A stretch of DNA of 11,742 nucleotides from Bacteroidota bacterium (GTDB lineage: Bacteria; Bacteroidota; Ignavibacteria; Ignavibacteriales; Ignavibacteriaceae), in NCBI GenBank assembly GCA_021793635.1, contig JAJYSI010000050.1:1-11742 (forward strand), given 5' to 3'. The notes under the pieces were generated by a model that saw only the letters and a list, made by a program, of their open reading frames with translations, was not told the DNA's origin and did not search any database. Positions 1 to 6,253 of this stretch are shown piece after piece. Made by a program: the position numbers and the translations under genes. Numbering within the stretch: position 1 is the stretch's first letter; each line of letters opens with the position of its first letter.

Positions 1-66
1 ATGCTTTGCTATGAAATTCTAAAATCAAAACTTAAATATTTAGTTTTTGCGTAAGGTGAGTTATTT

Positions 67-126
67 AAATATGTCATCTTTAGGAAAAGATGACATCTTC
101 TGTATGCTGGAAAAGATGACATATCT
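67..126. repeat. Quasi-palindromic repeat cluster, composite copy 1
   Basis: Three imperfect copies of a 15-bp quasi-palindrome are seen. Positions 67-81 match AAAGATGTCATCTTT with one mismatch, positions 86-100 carry its reverse complement AAAGATGACATCTTC, and a decayed third copy begins at 112 (AAAGATGACAT). The first two are separated by the tetranucleotide AGGA, so 71-81 and 86-96 form a perfect 11-bp hairpin with an AGGA loop. The same composite recurs at 4409-4442 and single copies lie at 1402-1416 and 1487-1501. Function is unknown: an operator for a dimeric regulator, an RNA hairpin, or a dispersed short repeat are all possible. Confidence 0.8.
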
Positions 127-133
127 ATCTTAA
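71..133 (+). CDS. Possible 20-residue leader ORF inside the repeat
   Basis: A short reading frame starts at ATG 71 and ends at TAA 131-133. It is preceded by a good Shine-Dalgarno sequence, AAGGTGAG at 53-60, ten bases upstream; the larger genes at 6611 and 7276 use similar GGTGA-type sites. The peptide begins MSSLGKDDIF, which is largely dictated by the repeat, and a similar peptide is encoded by the composite repeat at 4413. Two readings are possible: a translated leader controlling the gene at 171, or an accidental frame created when the repeat landed behind an old ribosome binding site. Nothing beyond the start signal supports expression. Confidence 0.25.
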   Translation: MSSLGKDDIFCMLEKMTYLS

Positions 134-170
134 ATTAAATTGAATTTAAAAAATTGAGTGAGGTACAATT

Positions 171-1331
171 ATGCCGGAAGAAAATACGAATGACGAACTA
201 AGCAATACACCGCAGGAAGTCCGGGAAGAAAAAAAGAAGGATCCGGCTGTTGAGAATTGGAACAAGCTGGAAAACCAAATTAGACTGGACATGGATGCTA
301 ATCCAAGATATACTGCTTTCTTCGAAGGATATGAGACTAGTAGTGTAAAAAGTTTTAAATTTATTTATGCATATAGAAAGACGAAAGCTTTATTATACGG
401 ACAGCATTATAAGGATGAGCAGGATGATAATGAGACTATGTTTACAGAAATGGCGGAAGATAAGTTATGGGAAATACAGCAGAGAAAGCTTTTTGATCTT
501 CAGATACGGTGGAGAGCTGAGCTGATTAAAATACCAGAGATAGAGGTTACCGAGGACTTCAAAGAATGGTCTGAGAAAATTGAGATTTGTCCGTTCATAT
601 CTCCGATCTCGCAGGATGAGTTTAATCTTTACATGTCGTTTATAGGAAACAGCAGCATGAAGGAAATAGATTCGAGGTGGTATAAATGGCAGGAATATGA
701 GGACTTCAAACAACAGTATGTTAATATAGATGGCGAAGAATATGAAGAAGAAATTCCTGCATGGTATGAGTATTACGAGATGAAAACCGGGCTCGGTTCT
801 CTATACATGCTTGAAGATATTAGAGGAAAGAAGGAAGAGTTTTATTGTAACCTGCGTAGAGAAGAATGGCGAAGGAAGGATGAACTGAGGAATAAGGATA
901 AGCCTGTACCGGAACCGGATAACAGACCGTATCTTAGTAATGAGGATGGAAAAATTATCGAATTTATGAACCGATTTGAGGATGCTAAAACAATTGGGCT
1001 AATGACTGCAAGAATGAAAAATGAGGAAGTTCAAGATAACCGCGAGTTTAACGAGGCTATTGAAACTCTGAGATATACTGACGAGAAAGTACCGGTCGAG
1101 TTTAATGAAGACTGGAGGCAGGGAGTAATTGAAGCTGCAAATAATTATATAAAAAATAAACTGCTTGCAGAATTACCCAAGGCTTATCAGAGATACGTAT
1201 TCAGAATAAACAACGGTTTAGGGTTTACTCCTAAAGAAGTAGACCACAGCTTAGATTTTAACAAACTTTACAAGGAAATGATATTAAGAGGTCGCGAACT
1301 AAACGGCGAGCCGAGGGATTTTAATTTCTAA
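171..1331 (+). CDS. Hypothetical acidic, Trp/Tyr-rich cytoplasmic protein (386 aa)
   Basis: I do not recognise this protein. It has no signal peptide and no hydrophobic stretch long enough for a membrane helix, so a cytoplasmic location is likely. The first 30 or so residues are low-complexity and charged, rich in Glu, Asp and Lys, and probably disordered. The rest appears mainly alpha-helical and is unusually aromatic, with nine tryptophans (for example W100, W114, W133, W170, W173, W198, W233, W315) and clusters such as the Trp-Tyr-Glu-Tyr-Tyr run near residues 198-202. A second charged linker with alternating prolines lies near 241-253 and separates a C-terminal helical part (about 258-386). 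The start is supported by GAGTGAGGT at 155-163, seven bases before ATG. The gene stands alone, downstream of a repeat cluster. No catalytic motif is visible, and a structural or protein-binding role is only a guess. Confidence 0.85.
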   Translation: MPEENTNDELSNTPQEVREEKKKDPAVENWNKLENQIRLDMDANPRYTAFFEGYETSSVKSFKFIYAYRKTKALLYGQHYKDEQDDNETMFTEMAEDKLWEIQQRKLFDLQIRWRAELIKIPEIEVTEDFKEWSEKIEICPFISPISQDEFNLYMSFIGNSSMKEIDSRWYKWQEYEDFKQQYVNIDGEEYEEEIPAWYEYYEMKTGLGSLYMLEDIRGKKEEFYCNLRREEWRRKDELRNKDKPVPEPDNRPYLSNEDGKIIEFMNRFEDAKTIGLMTARMKNEEVQDNREFNEAIETLRYTDEKVPVEFNEDWRQGVIEAANNYIKNKLLAELPKAYQRYVFRINNGLGFTPKEVDHSLDFNKLYKEMILRGRELNGEPRDFNF

Positions 1332-1333
1332 AG

Positions 1334-1348
1334 TATAAACAGTTTATA
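1334..1348. repeat. 15-bp odd-length palindrome after the first gene
   Basis: TATAAAC, a central A, then GTTTATA: a perfect inverted repeat around one central base, three bases after the stop codon at 1329-1331. It has the same 7+1+7 geometry as the AAAGATG/CATCTTT element but a different sequence. It is too AT-rich and lacks a following T-run, so I do not call it a terminator; a protein-binding site or chance are equally possible. Confidence 0.35.
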
Positions 1349-1401
1349 TTATATACAGATATAATTGAGTTCATACCTTTGAATATCGTATTATGGTTTT
1401 T

Positions 1402-1416
1402 AAAGATGTCATCTTT
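1402..1416. repeat. Quasi-palindromic repeat, single copy
   Basis: An exact AAAGATGTCATCTTT, seven bases inverted around a central T. It is identical to the left arm of the composite copy at 4409-4423. A partner, AAAGATATCATCTTT, lies at 1487-1501, so the two bracket about 70 bases that contain an imperfect stem-loop. Confidence 0.75.
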
Positions 1417-1448
1417 GTTGAATTGACATTGTATATAGCGTTACAGTG

Positions 1449-1484
1449 CTCGTTTCTGACACTGAATGGTCAGTGATAGACGAG
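1449..1484 (+). repeat. Imperfect stem-loop between two repeat copies
   Basis: The arms CTCGT (1449-1453) and ACGAG (1480-1484) pair, and inside them CACTGA (1460-1465) pairs with TCAGTG (1470-1475) around an ATGG loop, with an unequal internal loop between the two helices. No T-run follows, so it is not a typical intrinsic terminator. It lies between the repeat copies at 1402 and 1487, in the leader of the TonB_C gene at 1537, and could be part of a larger mobile or regulatory element. Confidence 0.45.
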
Positions 1485-1486
1485 AA

Positions 1487-1501
1487 AAAGATATCATCTT
1501 T
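1487..1501. repeat. Quasi-palindromic repeat, variant copy
   Basis: AAAGATATCATCTTT: the outer bases of the 15-bp element are retained, with changes near the centre relative to AAAGATGACATCTTT. It ends 35 bases before the start codon of the TonB_C protein at 1537, which itself has no clear Shine-Dalgarno sequence. Confidence 0.65.
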
Positions 1502-1536
1502 TTACTTAAGTTTGCCAAACTGAAAGTTTTAAAATT

Positions 1537-2301
1537 ATGAAACGATTTTTTTGTTTAATATTTATACTACTTTGTGCCGCAAATGCATTCTCACAAATCA
1601 AAACAGTAAGTGATAGTTTAATTACTTACGATAACCTGTTAAAAGGCGACAGTGTTTATAAAGAAGGAGCGCCAAGTTTAATTGGGGGATTGAATATGCT
1701 GGAAAAGAAAATTCATCCTCCTTTTCTTGTTATATTAAGAAACGACTACGGTACAGTGCTTGTAAAAGTTTTGGTTGATACCGCTGGCGTACCGTCTTTT
1801 CCGGCTATTGTTAAGGGAATATCATACAGCTTTAATCGGGAAGCAGAAAGAGTGGTATTATCCTCAAGATTTATTCCTTCTATAAAAAATCATAAAAAAT
1901 TACCTTCATATTGTATAGTACCGGTTGAGTTTAAAAAAGATTTTTCTGTTATTGATTATGTTCATACTGGCTCTAATTGTGAGAAAATAATTACTGAGTT
2001 CAATAGTGTAGAAATGGCACCGGTTCAGTCAATGCCACGATTATTAACTAAGCTGGATTCAATTAAATCCTGGATAAAATATCCTAAAGAGGCTCTTCAG
2101 CATGGCGTTAAAGGCTTTGTTTATGTCCAATTATTAATTGACACAACAGGAATACCTATATGCGAAAAAATTCTAAAAGGTCTACCATATGGATGCAACG
2201 AAGAAGCAATTAGTACTGCACAAAAGGTAAGATATAATCCAGCGATTCAGTTTAATAAAAAAATTAGAAGTGTGGTAGTCCTGCCTTTAGAATTTAAATA
2301 G
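1537..2301 (+). CDS. Secreted protein with two TonB C-terminal-like domains (paralogue A, 254 aa)
   Basis: Residues 1-20 form a signal peptide (MKRFF, hydrophobic core, cleavage near AFSQ). Two repeats of the TonB_C fold follow. Repeat 1 (about 44-133) has the Gly-Gly-Leu lead-in, a Gly-Thr-Val-Leu-Val-Lys-Val-Leu-Val-Asp strand and a closing Pro-Val-Glu-Phe-Lys strand. Repeat 2 (about 161-254) has Tyr-Pro-x-Glu-Ala, Gly-Phe-Val-Tyr-Val, Ile-Asp-Thr-Thr-Gly-Ile-Pro and a closing Pro-Leu-Glu-Phe-Lys. In true TonB this domain contacts TonB boxes of outer-membrane transporters and is tied to the inner membrane by an N-terminal helix. Here a cleavable signal replaces the anchor and no proline-rich spacer is present, so energy transduction is unlikely; a periplasmic or surface binding role is inferred. 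No clear ribosome binding site precedes the ATG. A close paralogue lies 50 bases downstream. Confidence 0.85.
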   Translation: MKRFFCLIFILLCAANAFSQIKTVSDSLITYDNLLKGDSVYKEGAPSLIGGLNMLEKKIHPPFLVILRNDYGTVLVKVLVDTAGVPSFPAIVKGISYSFNREAERVVLSSRFIPSIKNHKKLPSYCIVPVEFKKDFSVIDYVHTGSNCEKIITEFNSVEMAPVQSMPRLLTKLDSIKSWIKYPKEALQHGVKGFVYVQLLIDTTGIPICEKILKGLPYGCNEEAISTAQKVRYNPAIQFNKKIRSVVVLPLEFK

Positions 2302-2330
2302 AAATAAGTAATCATTCAATGAGAGAACAT

Positions 2331-2337
2331 AGGAGAG
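2331..2337 (+). promoter_or_regulatory. Shine-Dalgarno sequence deciding the start of paralogue B
   Basis: AGGAGAG lies 14 bases before ATG 2352, which is rather far. The in-frame ATG at 2319 has no such site before it and would put a charged 11-residue extension in front of a signal peptide that paralogue A lacks, so 2352 is the better start. Confidence 0.5.
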
Positions 2338-2351
2338 AACGAAATCAAATT

Positions 2352-3134
2352 ATGAAACGATTTTTCACTTTAATATTTATACTGCTTTGTGCCGCAAATG
2401 CATTCTCACAAATCAAAACAGTAAGTGATAGTTTAATTACTTATGATAACTTATTAAAGAGCGAAAGTGTTTTTAAAGAAGGAGCGCCGGAATTGATTGG
2501 CGGATTGGGCTCGCTTGAAAAGAAAATTATTCCGCCTTTCGGCGTTATATTAAGAAATTATTATGGTACTGTGCTGGTAAAAGTTTTAGTGGATACTTCG
2601 GGCATACCATCAAATCCGATTATTGTAAATAAAATATTGCCTAATTTAGGATTATCACGAGACTTTAACTACGAAGCAGAAAGAGTAGTATTATCTTCAA
2701 GGTTTATTCCTTCTATAATAAATCATAAAAAATTACCTTCATATTGCATAGTACCGGTTGAGTTTAAAAAAGATTTTTCTATTATTGATTATGTTCATAC
2801 TGGCTCTAATTGTGAAAAAGTATTCTCTGAGTTTGATAGGTCTGGCGGATTCTATGTTGAATCAATGCCGAAAGTACTATCAAGTCCGGATACAATTAAA
2901 TCCTGGATAAAATATCCTATAGAGGCTCTTCAGCATGGTATCAAAGGTATAGTTTATCTGAAATTATTAATTGATACGACTGGAATACCTATATGCGAAA
3001 AAGTAATTAAAGGTTTGCCGTATGGATGTAATGAAGCCGCAATAAAGGCTGCGCAAAAAATTAGATTTACTCCTGCAATAAAACTTAAGAGAAAAATAAG
3101 GGTGGTTGTGGTAATGCCGATAGAATTTAAATAG
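2352..3134 (+). CDS. Secreted protein with two TonB C-terminal-like domains (paralogue B, 260 aa)
   Basis: This is a tandem duplicate of the preceding gene with the same order: signal peptide (1-20, ending AFSQ), then two TonB_C-like repeats separated by a short Cys-containing linker. The start is placed at 2352 because the signal peptide then aligns exactly with paralogue A; the earlier in-frame ATG at 2319 adds charged residues and lacks a ribosome site. Paralogue B carries a short insertion in repeat 1 (Asn-Leu-Gly-Leu-Ser-Arg-Asp region) relative to A. A 59-base stretch (2385-2443) is identical to 1570-1628, and the block covering the end of repeat 1 and the linker is also nearly identical, while other parts differ markedly. 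The two are probably co-transcribed. As in A, there is no membrane anchor, so a classical TonB role is doubtful. Confidence 0.85.
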   Translation: MKRFFTLIFILLCAANAFSQIKTVSDSLITYDNLLKSESVFKEGAPELIGGLGSLEKKIIPPFGVILRNYYGTVLVKVLVDTSGIPSNPIIVNKILPNLGLSRDFNYEAERVVLSSRFIPSIINHKKLPSYCIVPVEFKKDFSIIDYVHTGSNCEKVFSEFDRSGGFYVESMPKVLSSPDTIKSWIKYPIEALQHGIKGIVYLKLLIDTTGIPICEKVIKGLPYGCNEAAIKAAQKIRFTPAIKLKRKIRVVVVMPIEFK

Positions 3135-3361
3135 GGGGAAAGCGGCATCTCTGTAAAAAGGAATTTAAACACTTCTTTAATTATTGAAATAATCTTCCGG
3201 ATTAACTTTAGATTACTGACATATTAATCTTCCGCGAACTCTCTTCTAAGATGTAACTAAATTTATTGCGTTATCTTTTTGATTATATTTAAACAGATGT
3301 GAATTTAATTTTATACTTATCTTGCAGTTGAAATATTTGAAAGAAATGAAGGATTAACAAA

Positions 3362-4330
3362 ATGAGCAAATCAAAAAAATTATCTCCGGAAGCATATATG
3401 GAAAAGCTTCAGAAAAAAATTGCCGATGATTTGAAAGAAAAAAACTTTGCTACTGCTGAAGAGGCGAATAAGTATGTTCAGGAAAACTATCTTAATAGAG
3501 AAATAGAATTTGATGACTCTAATCTTTCACCCGCTGAGCAGGCACAGGATTTAATTTACGAAGCCGGTGATTGCGACGACACGGAAGAAGCGATTAAGCT
3601 TGCAGAAAAAGCCTTAAAGCTTGATGAGAATTGTGCAGATGCATATAATCTGCTTGCAGAGCTAAAAGCAGAAGATGTTGATGAAGCTTTGGAATTTTAT
3701 GTTAAAGGAATTGAAGCCGGAAAGAAGACTCTTGGGAAGAACTTTGAAGAATATAAAGGGCATTTCTGGGGATTCCATGAAACACGTCCCTTTATGCGTG
3801 CAATGGCTGGTTATGCTAACGCATTGTGGGGCAAAGGTGAAAAAAGTAAATCGATAGAAGTCATAAAAGAAATGCTTATGCTTAATCCGGATGACAACCA
3901 AGGGATGCGGCAAGATTTGATAACCAGGCTCTTAATCTTAAACCGCATTCTCGAAGCTGAAAAGCTTTATAATGATTACAAGGATGATCCATCTGCAGTG
4001 TGGAGATATTCAAAAGCCTATTTATACTTTATTAAGCGCAGCAAGAATATTTATGCGGATGCCGCATTGAAAGAGGCGATGGAATATAATCCTTATGTCC
4101 CTTTTTATATTTTCGGATTGAGAGACATGCCGGATGAAATGCCGGAATATGCCGGCTTCGGCGATGAGAATGAAGCGATATATTATGTGGAACAAGCCTT
4201 AGAACTGTGGGCAAAAAATGATAAGGCAGCAAAATGGTTTGCTAATTTATTTCAAAAGATGGAGGGCATGCTTAATCTATTGATTGAAGAACGCGAAAGA
4301 GAAAGAGATAAAAGAGAAAAGCATAGTTAA
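3362..4330 (+). CDS. TPR protein resembling the ST7 family (322 aa)
   Basis: There is no signal peptide, so it is probably cytoplasmic. A charged N-terminus (1-55) leads into helical repeats. The helix pair at about 60-90 (Ala-Ile-Lys-Leu-Ala-Glu-Lys-Ala-Leu-Lys-Leu-Asp) is a clear tetratricopeptide unit. The central segment at about 132-183, with Gly-His-Phe-Trp-Gly-Phe, Glu-Thr-Arg-Pro-Phe-Met-Arg-Ala and Leu-Asn-Pro-Asp-Asp-Asn-Gln-Gly, matches my recollection of the hallmark of bacterial proteins related to ST7 (suppressor of tumorigenicity 7), as does the later Gly-Asp-Glu-Asn-Glu-Ala-Ile-Tyr-Tyr stretch (267-275). These proteins are thought to be protein-interaction scaffolds; no enzymatic role is established that I know of. 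The tail (309-320) is a highly charged Glu/Arg/Lys helix. The start is supported by AAGGA about eight bases upstream. It is flanked by unrelated genes and looks monocistronic. Confidence 0.85.
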   Translation: MSKSKKLSPEAYMEKLQKKIADDLKEKNFATAEEANKYVQENYLNREIEFDDSNLSPAEQAQDLIYEAGDCDDTEEAIKLAEKALKLDENCADAYNLLAELKAEDVDEALEFYVKGIEAGKKTLGKNFEEYKGHFWGFHETRPFMRAMAGYANALWGKGEKSKSIEVIKEMLMLNPDDNQGMRQDLITRLLILNRILEAEKLYNDYKDDPSAVWRYSKAYLYFIKRSKNIYADAALKEAMEYNPYVPFYIFGLRDMPDEMPEYAGFGDENEAIYYVEQALELWAKNDKAAKWFANLFQKMEGMLNLLIEERERERDKREKHS

Positions 4331-4408
4331 TTAGCCTTGCATGCCGGGACACAATAAAACCGGAAACCCTGCGAGTGGAAAATGAAGAAGAGAGTAATAA
4401 TTTATGTT

Positions 4409-4442
4409 AAAGATGTCATCTTTAGGAAAAGATGATATCTTT
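4409..4442. repeat. Composite quasi-palindromic repeat, copy 2 (hairpin)
   Basis: AAAGATGTCATCTTT (4409-4423), spacer AGGA (4424-4427), then AAAGATGATATCTTT (4428-4442). The arms are inverted copies of each other with one difference, which would be a G-U pair in RNA, so the hairpin seen at 71-96 is conserved. The AGGA spacer is also identical. It ends eight bases before the start codon of the pectinesterase-like gene, where no separate Shine-Dalgarno sequence is visible, so it is well placed to affect translation or initiation of transcription. Confidence 0.8.
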
Positions 4443-4454
4443 CTATTTAGATGA
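4413..4454 (+). CDS. Possible 13-residue leader ORF overlapping the next start
   Basis: A frame starting at ATG 4413 inside the composite repeat encodes MSSLGKDDIF followed by Leu-Phe-Arg and ends at TGA 4452-4454. That stop overlaps the start codon of the next gene as ATGA (4451-4454), the classic arrangement for translational coupling. The ribosome site before 4413 is weak (purine-rich AGAAGAGAG more than 12 bases away). The same ten-residue beginning is encoded at 71-100. This may be a side effect of the repeat sequence rather than a gene. Confidence 0.2.
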   Translation: MSSLGKDDIFLFR

Positions 4455-6253
4455 AAATTATGAAAAGAATTTTAACATTAAGATTTACAGTTTACTTTTT
4501 GATAAGTGCGTCATTTATTTTTGCTCAAACGAAGCATGCAGAATCAAATTTGTATGCTATGTTTCCAAAGAATGATGCGGTAAATGTAAATCCGGATACT
4601 CATCTTGTAATAACATTTAAATCTGAACCGGTAATAGGGCATACAGGGAAGATAAGAGTTTATGATGCGTCGGATAACCATCTTGTTGATATGCTTGATA
4701 TGAGCATACCGGCGGGTCCGGCTAAGGCTGCTCCTTCTCCAAATGCGGTATATACACCGGTACCATATAAATATGTAACCGGACATTTTACAAACGCAAA
4801 TACAAAGCCGGGAACTCCTTCCGGCATGGCGCTGCCGGCTTCGGACAAATATCAGCTTACAATTATCGGCGGGTTTACTGACGGATTTCATTTCTATCCA
4901 ATAATTCTTCACGGAGATACTGCGACAATTTATATGCATAATAATCTTCTTCAGTATGGAAAGAAATATTATGTTAAGATTGATCCGGGAGTTTTGACAT
5001 TGAAGGACGGAAGCTTTAAAGGAATTACAAGAAAAAATGATTGGATATTCTCTACTAAAAAATCTCCGCCTCCGGCAGATGCTAAAAGACTTGTAGTAAG
5101 CGCCGACGGCTCAGGAGATTTTAATACCGTGCAGGGCGCTTTAGATTTTATCCCGGATTACGATCCTAATCCCGTTACAATTTTTATTAAAGACGGAACG
5201 TATGAGGAGATAGTTTATTTCAGAAACAAAACTAATGTCACTATCCTCGGTGAAGATAGAAATAAAGTTATTATTAAGTACGCAAACAATGAGGTATTCA
5301 ATCCGCATCCAATAAATATAAAGACAAATGAAGTGCCTGGGACTTTCCCTTCGAGGCGTGCTGCATTCGCTGTTGACAATTGCAGTAATATAAAACTCGT
5401 GAACCTTACTATTAAGACCACGGCATACGGACAGGCGGAAGGGCTTTTAATTAACGGAAAGAAAATTATTGTCTGCGACGTAAACATTACCGGTTCCGGC
5501 GATGCGCTTCAATCAAATGGGACAGTCTTTTATACCGACTGCACAATAAATGGTCTGGGAGATACAATACTCGGACGCGGTCCCGCTTTCTTTAGTGATT
5601 GCGTGCTTACATCGTACGGACCATTTATGTGGATAAGAAATACATCGGCAAACCATGGTAATGTTTTTGTGAATTGTAAATTCGAAGCAAAGGGAAAGGA
5701 CGAAACAGTAATTGCGCGCGCACCTACAAACGGAAAGACAAATTATCCAAATTGCGAGGCAGTATTATTAAACTGCAAACTTAAGGGAATCGCTCCGATT
5801 GGATGGGGTCCGGTTGGCGGAGAGACATCAAACATTCATTACTGGGAATATAACAACACAAACTTAAGCAACGGCAAGCCGGTTGATGTAAGTAAGCGTC
5901 TTCTCGCATCGAGACAGCTTACGATGAAAAAAGATTCTGCAGTCATTTCAAATTATATGAAGCCTGCTTATGTACTTGAAGGATGGAATCCAGAGTTGGC
6001 TCCGATAATTCTTTCGCAGACGAAATATATTACTGCGAAAGCTGGAGAGAAGGTAAAATTAAAAGTGGAAGCTGCGGCAGTACCGGTAACTGATTGCCAA
6101 TGGTTTAAAAATAGTAAAGCGATTGATGGTGCGATAAATTCAAATTTGGAAATTGATAATGTTAAGCATTCTGATGAAGGTGAATATTCAGTCCTTATTA
6201 ATAATGATGCGGGAAGTGTAAGGAGTGAAAAGATAAAATTAACGGTGAGGTAG
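4451..6253 (+). CDS. Secreted pectinesterase-like protein with Big_5 and Ig-like domains (600 aa)
   Basis: The signal peptide is residues 1-25, ending Phe-Ala before Gln; ATG 4460 is an alternative start giving the same mature protein. Residues about 33-205 look like a bacterial Ig-like Big_5 (SbsA-type) domain. Residues about 212-495 form the right-handed beta-helix of the pectinesterase family, which removes methyl esters from pectin: Gly-Ser-Gly-Asp-Phe-x-Thr-Val-Gln near 217, GTYEE at 249-253, Gln328, Asp351 and Asp371 occupy the positions of the conserved catalytic-region residues with roughly family spacing (23 and 20 residues). However, the Gln that normally precedes Asp351 is Gly, and the usual Leu-Gly-Arg-Pro-Trp motif reads Ile-Gly-Trp-Gly-Pro-Val (450-455), so the substrate-binding Arg is not evident. 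Residues about 517-600 are an I-set-like Ig domain (Trp-Phe-Lys, Ser-Asp-Glu-Gly-Glu-Tyr). Family membership is secure; activity on pectin is uncertain. Confidence 0.88.
   Translation: MKIMKRILTLRFTVYFLISASFIFAQTKHAESNLYAMFPKNDAVNVNPDTHLVITFKSEPVIGHTGKIRVYDASDNHLVDMLDMSIPAGPAKAAPSPNAVYTPVPYKYVTGHFTNANTKPGTPSGMALPASDKYQLTIIGGFTDGFHFYPIILHGDTATIYMHNNLLQYGKKYYVKIDPGVLTLKDGSFKGITRKNDWIFSTKKSPPPADAKRLVVSADGSGDFNTVQGALDFIPDYDPNPVTIFIKDGTYEEIVYFRNKTNVTILGEDRNKVIIKYANNEVFNPHPINIKTNEVPGTFPSRRAAFAVDNCSNIKLVNLTIKTTAYGQAEGLLINGKKIIVCDVNITGSGDALQSNGTVFYTDCTINGLGDTILGRGPAFFSDCVLTSYGPFMWIRNTSANHGNVFVNCKFEAKGKDETVIARAPTNGKTNYPNCEAVLLNCKLKGIAPIGWGPVGGETSNIHYWEYNNTNLSNGKPVDVSKRLLASRQLTMKKDSAVISNYMKPAYVLEGWNPELAPIILSQTKYITAKAGEKVKLKVEAAAVPVTDCQWFKNSKAIDGAINSNLEIDNVKHSDEGEYSVLINNDAGSVRSEKIKLTVR

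Noticed and set aside
1..54. Frame open from the first base to TAA 52-54, a possible end of an upstream gene
   Set aside because: Only 17 codons are visible, with no recognisable content, so it cannot be told from chance.
67..126. CRISPR array
   Set aside because: Three imperfect short copies with spacers of 4 and about 11 bases, inverted relative to each other, and no cas genes nearby.
1334..1348. TATAAAC-A-GTTTATA as a terminator of the first gene
   Set aside because: All-AT flanks, one-base centre and no T-run; kept only as a palindrome.
2319..2351. Earlier start for paralogue B
   Set aside because: It would add a charged stretch before the signal peptide, lacks a ribosome site, and disagrees with paralogue A.
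3190..3234. Direct repeat TAATCTTCCG at 3190-3199 and 3225-3234
   Set aside because: Ten bases repeated once in an AT-rich gap is too little to call a site.
4544..4939. 131-codon frame on the - strand inside the pectinesterase-like gene
   Set aside because: Antisense shadow of a gene with clear domains; its product is basic, low-complexity and unlike any family. Other - strand frames across the window were rejected for the same reason.
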